Made by a program: the position numbers and the translations under genes | Shown: positions 7,649-15,991 of the stretch, in pieces | Layout: each line of letters begins with the position of its first letter | Numbering within the stretch: position 1 is the stretch's first letter | Notes under the pieces: generated by a model | The model's database searches: none | What the model was told of the DNA's origin: nothing | The model's input: the letters and a program-made list of their open reading frames with translations, nothing else | Assembly (NCBI GenBank): GCA_902465605.1 | Contig: CABQNT010000009.1 | Coordinates: forward strand, 54,956-118,955 | DNA from: Prevotella sp902465605 | GTDB lineage: Bacteria > Bacteroidota > Bacteroidia > Bacteroidales > Bacteroidaceae | Direction of reading: 5' to 3' | Length of the DNA stretch: 64,000 nt

Positions 7649-9127
7649 TTAATCTGATGAAATCGAACGCATGCTGGCAAATATTTTGCGAATGTCCATT
7701 TCTTGTTGTATACCGCTGAGCATGGGAAGCTGTCCTGTCAGCTGCTTTTCTATTTCACTGAAATGTCCGGCAATGCCCTCATCCACCAACCCAGTATCAT
7801 ACATGTCCTTCAATTCTGGCAACAACTCTCGGGCTTGTAAGTCCATCACATCACAAGTCATCAGTCCGGCCATCGCAGGAGTGAAGGTGGTATTTTCGCC
7901 CAAATGCTCCGCGGCAAACACAAGAAGCTCTCTGAACAAGCCTACTATTTCGTCCCGCCTATCAGGCTGCAGAACACCAATGCTTGCCAAAGCTGTTATT
8001 GCCTGACACTTGGCATAGGTATACAGTCCCGCTTCCTTGCAATAATCCAGCAGTTTGTCGGTTCGATGTTGCCCAAGTTTATACAGCGTAGGAATCAAGA
8101 TATCGGGACCAAAATCACCGAAATGATACTCGTAGAAATCGGGCGACTGCCGCATCACTTCCAATACCAAATCCAAACTACTGTCACTGTTCCCTACTTC
8201 TCCCAGTAACAGAATGCACGAGCTGACAATGCCAATAAACTCTTCATCATCGTCATCAGTCAATTCTTCATCGCAGGTTAACCCCAGGTTGAACGCTAAA
8301 ATTTGCTCTAAGTCTTGCCGCGATTCGTCCTTGGGCAGTGCCAGAATCCGGTCGGTGAGCTCGTCTTTCAGTCCAAAAGCATTCTCCTTTTTACTCAGTT
8401 CCTGCAACAGCCATTCATGCTTGATGGTACAGATTGATGGATAAGGCGGGTGCTTGTAGGTATAAGGCATGTCCACAAGCGCATCTATTCCGCCACATGG
8501 CATGTCCCAATCATCATCCTCCATGACGTCAAAATCATCTTCGTCATCCTCATCGAAGTCATCCAAGTCGTCATTAATCATATACTCAACATCGTCGCCC
8601 AGCGTCTTCCGCAGCGTGGGGAGATACTTGCTTGCCTCCAGTTCACTGTCCACAACCAGAAAATGCTGGCCGTCTTTGCCGAATTCATATTCTATCAGCG
8701 GCACGTCATCGGTGTCTTCCTCCAATATATACTTCGTCAGAGCAAAGCTCTTGTCGGGCTTTATGCCGCCTTCCTCTGCAAAGTCAATGGCACCATATAT
8801 CCAGTTGTGGGCCTCCTCGTAGCCGCATTCCTCAACGCCCTCCCGTTCCAGCGGCTCCATGAAGAAGGAAAATTCGTACGGAGTCATCCGCAGGCGGTAT
8901 AACGAGTCTTTCACACCCAGACAAAAGGTATCCACCAAGTAGCACCCCACGCTGACATTACCTCCCGTATGCCTACGGGTAACCACGACATGCCCCAATC
9001 CTATTTCTTGAATGGATGGGCTAATATAACACTTCCCAATTTCAACCGACCGCATACGCTGTTTCAGATAGTCGGTATCAGACAAGAACTGTTGTTCGCC
9101 TTGCTTTTTATGTTTCTTCTTTGCCAT
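7649..9127 (-). CDS. Large acidic conserved protein of unknown function
   Basis: The start is taken at the ATG at 9127 (MAKKKHKKQGEQ), which sits about 18 nt after a predicted transcription start; an in-frame ATG at 9148 or 9154 would overlap the promoter. The protein is about 492 residues. The N-terminal third (about residues 15-170) is an alpha/beta region with GHVVVTRRHTGGNVSVGCYLVDTFCLGVKD, resembling a domain found alone in Bacteroidales proteins. A very acidic linker (DDLDDFDEDDEDDFDVMEDD) follows near 195-215. The C-terminal half is helical and HEAT-like, of the kind annotated DUF1186 (EVGNSDSSLDLVLEVMRQSPDFYEYHFGD). No catalytic residues were recognised. Function unknown; domain names are tentative. 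Confidence 0.75.
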   Translation of the reverse strand: MAKKKHKKQGEQQFLSDTDYLKQRMRSVEIGKCYISPSIQEIGLGHVVVTRRHTGGNVSVGCYLVDTFCLGVKDSLYRLRMTPYEFSFFMEPLEREGVEECGYEEAHNWIYGAIDFAEEGGIKPDKSFALTKYILEEDTDDVPLIEYEFGKDGQHFLVVDSELEASKYLPTLRKTLGDDVEYMINDDLDDFDEDDEDDFDVMEDDDWDMPCGGIDALVDMPYTYKHPPYPSICTIKHEWLLQELSKKENAFGLKDELTDRILALPKDESRQDLEQILAFNLGLTCDEELTDDDDEEFIGIVSSCILLLGEVGNSDSSLDLVLEVMRQSPDFYEYHFGDFGPDILIPTLYKLGQHRTDKLLDYCKEAGLYTYAKCQAITALASIGVLQPDRRDEIVGLFRELLVFAAEHLGENTTFTPAMAGLMTCDVMDLQARELLPELKDMYDTGLVDEGIAGHFSEIEKQLTGQLPMLSGIQQEMDIRKIFASMRSISSD

Positions 9128-9151
9128 CAGGTTGTTTCTATTATTCATTTC

Positions 9152-9159
9152 CAAAGATA
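9152..9159 (-). promoter_or_regulatory. -7 box deciding the start of the acidic protein gene
   Basis: On the minus strand TATCTTTG ends four bases before an in-frame ATG (9148) and 24 bases before the ATG at 9127. With the usual spacing, transcription would start around 9144-9147, so the MAKKK start at 9127 is the one that leaves room for a short leader. Confidence 0.55.
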
Positions 9160-9343
9160 CAGCGTTTTTTCGAACGACAAAAGCATTACTGCCAATTTTT
9201 CACACGTCCTCCGATAATAGACATCTTCCTTTACCCAAGGTGGTTGAACGAAAATCGCCGCCACATCCCCATCCCATCAATGTAATGCGGCGGGCAATAT
9301 TTGTTCAGATTCTTCTGAATTTTCGCCCATCAAAACAGCCCAT

Positions 9344-9698
9344 AAAAACTTACAATCTAGAAAAAAACGATAGGCAAACAGGAGGCAAACATGACTATTT
9401 TTTCTTTAGAAAAAGTGCTTTTCGCCGCAATTGCTAGAAGATAATGCCCACAAAAGCATCTGTTTGCGGTGCAATCCACATGCATTTGCCAGCCAAAAGC
9501 ATGCATCTTACTTGCTTAAAGCAATGCTTTTGGCCAATTAATGCTCGCATAAGGAGGTGCAATTGTCGCAAAGAAAACATAACACTTTGGCTCACAATAA
9601 GATATAATAGTCGCTCATATTTGGCGTATTTGCAATCCAAAGTAGCGTTGGTTGTAAATACGCGAAGGAGAGAGAGCATCGCTGTCAATAAAATTCAT
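9344..9698 (+). repeat. 355-bp dispersed intergenic element, copy A
   Basis: This gene-free stretch matches 44923-45279 in order and orientation. Both begin AAAA(C/T)CTT(A)CAATCTA, then AAAAAACGATAGGCAAACAG (copy B: AAAAAACAATAGGCAAAGAG). Both share (G/T)CTCAT(A/G)(T/C)TTGGCGTATTT and GGTTGT(A/C)(A/T)A(C/A)ACGC near the end, and both finish GTCAA(T/G)AAAATTCAT. The middle contains CCAAAAGCATG and AGCAATGCTTTTGGCC, inverted versions of the core of the 22-bp repeat family. Near the 3' end GCGTATTTGCAATCC and GGTTGTAAATACGC can pair as a hairpin. No open frame of interest is present. The flanking 9160-9343 and 9699-9750 show nothing else. Confidence 0.75.
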
Positions 9699-9750
9699 CA
9701 TCATATACTCACATAATCACAAGTTTGCCAAGGACGCAGCGATTCAGCAT

Positions 9751-9781
9751 TTTGTTTTTTCCAGATAAGTATTTATCTTTG
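9751..9781 (+). promoter_or_regulatory. Full Bacteroidetes promoter for the 9.9-kb gene
   Basis: TTTG at 9751-9754 and TATCTTTG at 9774-9781 are separated by 19 bases, matching the Bacteroidetes consensus TTTG-N19-TAnnTTTG exactly. The gene start at 9882 lies 100 bp downstream. Confidence 0.7.
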
Positions 9782-9881
9782 CAAACAGCATGATGATGGA
9801 CATGATACAAACAATCATGCTGGATAGCTGGCCATCGAAAAAGGATGACCCTCACCCCATTTAACCTCAACGAATAAAAAC

Positions 9882-10433
9882 ATGATGCACCCAAGCGACA
9901 AATCACAAACACCGGAAGCCATTTTCAGGCATGACCTATACACCTATCTGCGCACGCTGGACAAGGTTGACGAACACCTGCCGGATGCTCCCGACATCGA
10001 AGGAAAATGGTACGACATTGCCAACGCCTATATGCCTGACGCCGTGCGCGAATTTAACCAATACCCAACGGTGGTTTTCGGCTGGATGATGTACGTGGGC
10101 ATGGCCGTGGCTAAATACTGGGATGAGGATTGGGAACTATATAATAAGGTGGAAAACCTGTACACCTACCTGCGCAACCGCATTGATTTTGACCACATGG
10201 ACGACTATATACGCGAGAAAGTTCTGCTCTTGAACCGCGAACAAGCCCGACAATTGCAAGACACGGTTGGCGAATGTGCCGCCAGAACCAACAACCTGCT
10301 GCACCATCTATCCATCACGCCAGGATCGGAAGATGCCTACCGGGCTGTCATAGCGGCACTGCACCAGCTGTATTTAATGGGCGCCGCCATGCAACTGAAA
10401 TCCATGGGCTATCACATGACAAAAATAGGATGA
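9882..10433 (+). CDS. Conserved hypothetical protein
   Basis: A 183-residue soluble protein (or 182 from the second Met) with no signal peptide or recognised catalytic motif. It is predicted mostly helical, with HDLYTYLRTLDKVDEHLPDAPDIEGKWYDIANAYMPDAVREF at the N-terminus and a conserved-looking PTVVFGWMMYVGMAVAKYWDEDWELY motif at about residue 65-90. The C-terminal third ends AALHQLYLMGAAMQLKSMGY. It looks like a small Bacteroidales-specific family. It has its own consensus promoter and stands alone upstream of dnaK. Function unknown. Confidence 0.75.
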   Translation: MMHPSDKSQTPEAIFRHDLYTYLRTLDKVDEHLPDAPDIEGKWYDIANAYMPDAVREFNQYPTVVFGWMMYVGMAVAKYWDEDWELYNKVENLYTYLRNRIDFDHMDDYIREKVLLLNREQARQLQDTVGECAARTNNLLHHLSITPGSEDAYRAVIAALHQLYLMGAAMQLKSMGYHMTKIG

Positions 10434-10473
10434 CAGCGTAGGAGCATCCCCCTACCCCAGCATTTTCCTAACA

Positions 10474-10557
10474 TGACAGCAATGATGTCAAAGTGACAGG
10501 TTGGCATATTTCATGTCAGCCCGAGCCAATATGTTGTGTTTTGGCATGACATTTGTT
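10474..10557 (+). promoter_or_regulatory. Putative sigma-54-like promoter with TGACA/TGTCA sites before dnaK
   Basis: TTGGCATGACATTTGTT at 10541-10557 fits the -24/-12 pattern TGGCAYRNNNNTTGCW, with GG and G spaced exactly 12 bases apart and only the C of the -12 GC changed to T. Just upstream are TGACA-N7-TGTCA (10474-10490), TGACA (10494-10498) and TGTCA (10514-10518), spaced like activator sites. No CIRCE element and no TAnnTTTG box were seen before dnaK. This is pattern reading only. Confidence 0.4.
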
Positions 10558-10592
10558 TTTATATGAGCGTATTGAAATTAGCAGTATTACTT

Positions 10593-10640
10593 GTGAACTA
10601 TCAACTAGTAAACTCGTAAACTCATTAACTCGTAAACTAA
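10593..10640 (+). repeat. 8-bp tandem repeat before dnaK
   Basis: Six consecutive 8-bp units of the type T(A/C)AACT(C/A)G (for example TCAACTAG TAAACTCG TAAACTCA TTAACTCG) lie between the presumed promoter and the dnaK ATG, so they would be in its 5' leader. The same unit, on the other strand, builds the arrays at 35396-35935 and 44831-44873. Confidence 0.75.
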
Positions 10641-10653
10641 AAAACAACATATT

Positions 10654-12585
<1,932 letters not shown>

Positions 12586-12615
12586 TGCCGAAAGGTAAAC
12601 ACATAATAAACAATA

Positions 12616-12656
12616 AGCGAAAAGCGTGCAGCTCAATGAGTTGCACGCTTTTTGCG
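12616..12656 (+). terminator. Rho-independent terminator of dnaK
   Basis: A near-perfect long inverted repeat, GCGAAAAGCGTGCA ... TGCACGCTTTTTGCG, with CTCA/TGAG continuing the stem, lies 30 bp after the stop. The T-run is part of the 3' arm. The apparent GTG start of the next frame falls inside this hairpin, so it is not a real start. Confidence 0.85.
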
Positions 12657-12657
12657 T

Positions 12658-13660
12658 TTATGGGGTTCTTGTTTCTTATGCCTTTGTTAGTGCCGGCACA
12701 CGTTTAGACTCGTCTCTCAGCTATTACAACTTATGTGTGTTCTTCGGTCATGCATTGGAAGAATTGATCTTTCTGTCCCACGTCCAGACTGCGGAATGCG
12801 GAGGTGATTCTACTAACAGTCAAGATATCCAACTGACGGAAAAGCGATATGCAGCAATGATGGTACTTATGCAAGTGAAGAAGTCCAAGGCAATAGAGCA
12901 GCCACCCATACCGCAAACCATAAAAGCCTTGCCACGATTTATATTCATGACATATCCCTGGTATTGGATAAAAAGAATGTATCGAAGTAAGCACTTTCGT
13001 CAGTTCCTGGTTATCTGCATGGCTTGTGCCTTTGCCGTCTCTGTGTTCCTGACGATCTTCTTGGCGTATGATAATGCGCAGATGAGACGATTTTAGCTTT
13101 TACCCGATTTCGACAAGATGATGAATGATGTTGAGAACGAGGTCGAGGAGCAGCAAGCCGAGGACGAATCTGTAAATCGTGTTCCAGAATTAATGCAGTT
13201 GAGTGAGGACATTGACAAGGCAACCAATACCTCGAGCGATACCACACTTGAGTTGGAGTCTGTCATTCAGAAGTATCAGTGTGCAGAAGCCCAATTAGGC
13301 GGTGCTGTTACTACTATCAGCAAAAAGGTTGATACCATCAATCAGCACATAGACTAAGTTTTGGAGAGTGCTCCCACAAAAATAAAGATGTCTGTAAATG
13401 TCAATGATGCTGACTGGCATAAAATTCAAGAACTATTTGCCAAAGAACGCCAATGGGTGACCGCACAGATGCAGATGCATATCTGTGGGGTCAATTCCAT
13501 GTTTGCTGATGAACGGAAGAAAGTCCGTGAGCGGAACAAGGAATATGACGGTTGCTATCTCGGTCACTATGCCCAGTGGTTCTTCCGGTTCTTCTTTGTT
13601 CTTGGTATCGTCATTTTCGGCTTGACTATCTTCCTGCTACATTATCACTGGTCGGACTAA
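12658..13660 (+). pseudogene. Coding region interrupted by two in-frame stops
   Basis: One reading frame continues from about 12658 to the TAA at 13658 with protein-like sequence throughout, interrupted only by a TAG at 13094-13096 and a TAA at 13355-13357. The pieces fit together as one membrane protein. There is a soluble N-part (EKRYAAMMVLMQVKKSKAIEQ), a PWYWIKRMYRSKHFRQFL segment leading into a transmembrane helix (ICMACAFAVSVFLTIFLAY), a glutamate-rich coiled-coil middle, and a second helix near the C-terminus (FFRFFFVLGIVIFGLTIFLL). No proper start is visible because the dnaK terminator occupies the 5' side. The family was not recognised; the layout recalls accessory proteins of mobile elements, but that is only an impression. 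Confidence 0.65.
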
Positions 13661-13704
13661 TATAATGCCAATATGGCTTGTGGAATTCATTTTGGGAACA
13701 ACAA

Positions 13705-13744
13705 ACCCACTGACAATCGGCATTTCTGCTGAAAATCAGTGGGT
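13705..13744 (+). terminator. Bidirectional hairpin between convergent genes
   Basis: ACCCACTGA and TCAGTGGGT are complementary arms around a 22-base A/T-rich loop, with a T-rich 3' flank on the plus strand and AAC-rich sequence before it. It lies between the broken plus-strand gene and the minus-strand operon. Confidence 0.6.
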
Positions 13745-13778
13745 CTGTTTATTCTGTTGTCAATCTTGATAGAATGAA

Positions 13779-14126
13779 TTATAGTTTTTTCCCCATTTCA
13801 TCAATAAGGTTATCTTTTTCCTTATCTATTTTTTTCCATTCTTGACGGTTGCGCTCATGATCTTTTTGCATTTTTCGCATCTTTTTTTCATCTCTATGAG
13901 CTTGTTCTACTGTACCTTGTCTTCGACCATCGGTTTTACCCATTTGGTAAACATGGCTTGTCCCTGGCATATCTTCGGTGATTGTTTCTTTTACAGACTC
14001 ACTTAAACACTCTCTAAAAGATTTGCCACTTTCTTTTTTCTTTTGAATAGCATCAAAAATGTGACCTTCTATCATGCCACCTGCCCCTCCGAGCAATCTT
14101 TTCTTTATTAGACGTTTGAATCCCAT
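13779..14126 (-). CDS. Small coiled-coil protein, paralogue of its upstream neighbour
   Basis: A 115-residue protein, last gene of a four-gene minus-strand operon, starting 2 bp after the stop of the 113-aa gene. A short basic, glycine-containing N-terminus (RLIKKRLLGGAGGMIEGH) precedes a C-terminal half, MGKTDGRRQGTVEQAHRDEK followed by KKMRKMQKDHERNRQEW. That half aligns closely with the C-terminal half of the 113-aa neighbour (GTAEQAARDEKKFNDMHQQH ... NDRKRW). The shared G(R/K)(R/K)xGT(V/A)EQAxRDEKK segment plus charged heptads suggests a common coiled-coil interaction module. No enzyme motif. Function unknown. Confidence 0.7.
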   Translation of the reverse strand: MGFKRLIKKRLLGGAGGMIEGHIFDAIQKKKESGKSFRECLSESVKETITEDMPGTSHVYQMGKTDGRRQGTVEQAHRDEKKMRKMQKDHERNRQEWKKIDKEKDNLIDEMGKKL

Positions 14127-14128
14127 AA

Positions 14129-14470
14129 TTATAATTTGTTTTCTGCTTCATCCAACAAATCCTCATAAGCTTGTTTCTCTTCATTCCAACGCTTGCGATC
14201 ATTTTCATGTTGTTGATGCATATCATTGAATTTCTTTTCATCTCGAGCTGCTTGTTCTGCTGTACCTTCCTTTTTGCCTTTTGAATGACCAACAGATTCT
14301 CCAACGGCATAGGCACCACCAACAGCTGCAGCAGCACCACCTCCTCCAATCAAGTATTTAGTACCGTGTTTGGTAAAGTGCTCAATTACAGCCTTTCCAA
14401 AAGTTGTCGTACCTTGGACAATTACTTTTCCTGCGGTTTCTAATAAAGGAGCTAAAAGTTTATCTATCAT
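14129..14470 (-). CDS. Small glycine-zipper and coiled-coil membrane protein
   Basis: A 113-residue protein. The N-terminus is amphipathic (MIDKLLAPLLETAGKVIVQGTTTFGKAVIEHF). Residues about 37-57 form a Gly/Ala-rich hydrophobic stretch (YLIGGGGAAAAVGGAYAVG) of the glycine-zipper kind found in small membrane-inserting proteins. The C-terminal part, from KGKKEGTAEQAARDEKKF, is a charged coiled coil shared with the next gene. The start overlaps the stop of the 413-aa gene by 4 bp (ATGA), showing translational coupling. Membrane insertion is inferred; no family was recognised. Confidence 0.7.
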   Translation of the reverse strand: MIDKLLAPLLETAGKVIVQGTTTFGKAVIEHFTKHGTKYLIGGGGAAAAVGGAYAVGESVGHSKGKKEGTAEQAARDEKKFNDMHQQHENDRKRWNEEKQAYEDLLDEAENKL

Positions 14471-15708
14471 ATGTTGAATATATTATTTTTTGATTCTATT
14501 ATTTTATCCCATTCATTGAATATAAATTCTTCTTTAATCTTCACAATGTATTTGGTGTCTGTAATCAAACGATAGACAGTAACCAAAAATCCACCTAAGT
14601 CGAAATTCTTGATAGCATTTTCATCTCCTGCATAAGCCCTAACTGCTGTTTGGACAACATCAGAAGTTGTTGCAATCATATTTGAGTACAGAATTATCTT
14701 TCGGGTTCTAACATTATAAAGTTCCTTGTCAAAATCCGTTTCTGGTTTATAAAAGAACTTATGTATTGCTCCAATTATCATATTTATCATTATTGACATA
14801 GAAGCAGATTTCAGTGTTCTTCTCAGTATTTGAGTGTCATATAGATAATCTAGATAATCATACCCATCTTTATAAATGCTATAAGCCTTATCTGAATCAA
14901 TCAAACTAAGGAAAGGAACAGGTAGTCCCATTTTTGTGTATTTGTCAGAGGCTAGGTGAAGACCCTGCGAAAATAATGCGGCATAGAGCCTGTGTTTATC
15001 TTCGCCTATACTTTCAAAAGTATTTTTGAATACGCTCCAGTTTGTTGTTCTTTCCTTCCAGCAAAAATTTGAGTCCATGTCAACACCGTATGATTCTATA
15101 AAAGGAATTCTTAAAGACTTCTCGCCAAGTTTGTATTCTGGACAAATTGTTATCGTGTCACTGATAATGTTAGCCACGCCAAATACCCAACCCAAAATTG
15201 GATCGTGTCCGAGTGTCTTAACACGATGTTGACCACCATGCATATTTCTTTCATTAAAACCTTCTCCAGAATGACGTGTTGCGTCATAAGGTACTTTTAT
15301 TGTAAAAGCTATCTCTTGCCAAGAACGATAACCCTTTTCGCTTTTCTTTGATTTCCAGTTTTTATTTTTCTTCTTATATGCCTCAATTTCTTCTTTTTCC
15401 ATGTCCTTGATAATACCGTCGTTGTGATCGAGTCGGTCTTCATCAAGATATTTGTCTTGAAATTTTGGCAGCATGTATATTCTAACAAGTTGCAAAGCTA
15501 TAGCCAACATCAGTATAGAAACATCTGTTTTTGACATAGATGTTCTTTCTTCGAAAGTTTTATCTAATCTTTTAAATATAGACTCAGCATTATGTAGAAC
15601 ACTGATAACACGCTCTTCTTCTTTGCAATGGTCTTCAATGTCCTTCCAAAGGCTATCAGACTTTGCCTTTATTGCGGATCTTCGTCTTTTGAATTCTTCT
15701 TTGTCCAT
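14467..15708 (-). CDS. 413-aa protein of an unrecognised family with a GHDP-LGW motif
   Basis: The main protein of the cluster. Residues 1-60 are charged and coiled-coil-like (KRRRSAIKAKSDSLWKDIED). A hydrophobic helix follows near 65-82 (ILMLAIALQLVRIYML). The centre holds a distinctive block around 145-190, YDATRHSGEGFNERNMHGGQ, then HRVKTLGHDPILGWVFG and ANIISDTITI, with several His, Asp and Trp residues that look conserved enough to be functional. The C-terminal part has amphipathic or membrane-associated helices (SMSIMINMIIGAIHKFF; FLVTVYRLITDTKYI). I do not recognise the family. It starts 11 bp after the 64-aa gene and overlaps the 113-aa gene, so all four appear to be one unit. Its place beside a DUF262 nuclease and other broken genes makes a defence or mobile-element role conceivable, but nothing in the sequence proves it. 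Confidence 0.75.
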   Translation of the reverse strand: MDKEEFKRRRSAIKAKSDSLWKDIEDHCKEEERVISVLHNAESIFKRLDKTFEERTSMSKTDVSILMLAIALQLVRIYMLPKFQDKYLDEDRLDHNDGIIKDMEKEEIEAYKKKNKNWKSKKSEKGYRSWQEIAFTIKVPYDATRHSGEGFNERNMHGGQHRVKTLGHDPILGWVFGVANIISDTITICPEYKLGEKSLRIPFIESYGVDMDSNFCWKERTTNWSVFKNTFESIGEDKHRLYAALFSQGLHLASDKYTKMGLPVPFLSLIDSDKAYSIYKDGYDYLDYLYDTQILRRTLKSASMSIMINMIIGAIHKFFYKPETDFDKELYNVRTRKIILYSNMIATTSDVVQTAVRAYAGDENAIKNFDLGGFLVTVYRLITDTKYIVKIKEEFIFNEWDKIIESKNNIFNI

Positions 15709-15719
15709 AGGAATAAGTT

Positions 15720-15914
15720 TTACTCATTAATATCTCCATCAATTACAGAAACAGTCATAGGCATACCACCTTTATTGGTATAACTGCATGTTCCTACTCT
15801 TTGAGGATTCTTGACATTAACAACTTGGTCGCTGTAGTAATTCTCGCCAAGTATTATGACAGTATTGCCATTGTGCCACTTGTACTCTTTGTTTGAAATT
15901 TCGCTTCCATCCAT
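15720..15914 (-). CDS. Small protein leading the four-gene operon
   Basis: A 64-residue protein starting MDGSEISNKEYKWHNGNTVI, with a beta-rich pattern (TVIILGENYYSDQVVNV; GGMPMTVSVIDGD). No signal peptide, Cys motif or DNA-binding motif. It precedes the 413-aa gene by 11 bp. A hairpin at 15927-15949 lies just upstream of its ATG. It may be a partner or regulator of the 413-aa protein; unrecognised, and short enough that the coding call depends on the operon context. Confidence 0.5.
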   Translation of the reverse strand: MDGSEISNKEYKWHNGNTVIILGENYYSDQVVNVKNPQRVGTCSYTNKGGMPMTVSVIDGDINE

Positions 15915-15926
15915 ATTCAGAAAGTG

Positions 15927-15949
15927 ACAGGCGGTTGCATATCGCCTGT
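15927..15949 (-). terminator. Hairpin between the DUF262 gene and the four-gene operon
   Basis: On the minus strand, ACAGGCG and CGCCTGT pair around a nine-base loop, 43 bases after the DUF262 stop and 13 bases before the ATG of the 64-aa gene. No long T-run follows, so it could be a weak terminator or an attenuator that lets some transcription continue into the downstream operon. Confidence 0.4.
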
Positions 15950-15991
15950 TCTATATTGTCTTCGCTGATGAATGATCTCATAGTTCAATAA

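Noticed and set aside
10434..10653. CIRCE/HrcA operator before dnaK
   Set aside because: No TTAGCACTC-N9-GAGTGCTAA or close variant is present.
12626..12657. GTG start for the broken gene after dnaK
   Set aside because: The codon lies inside the dnaK terminator stem, so the initiation signal is not credible.
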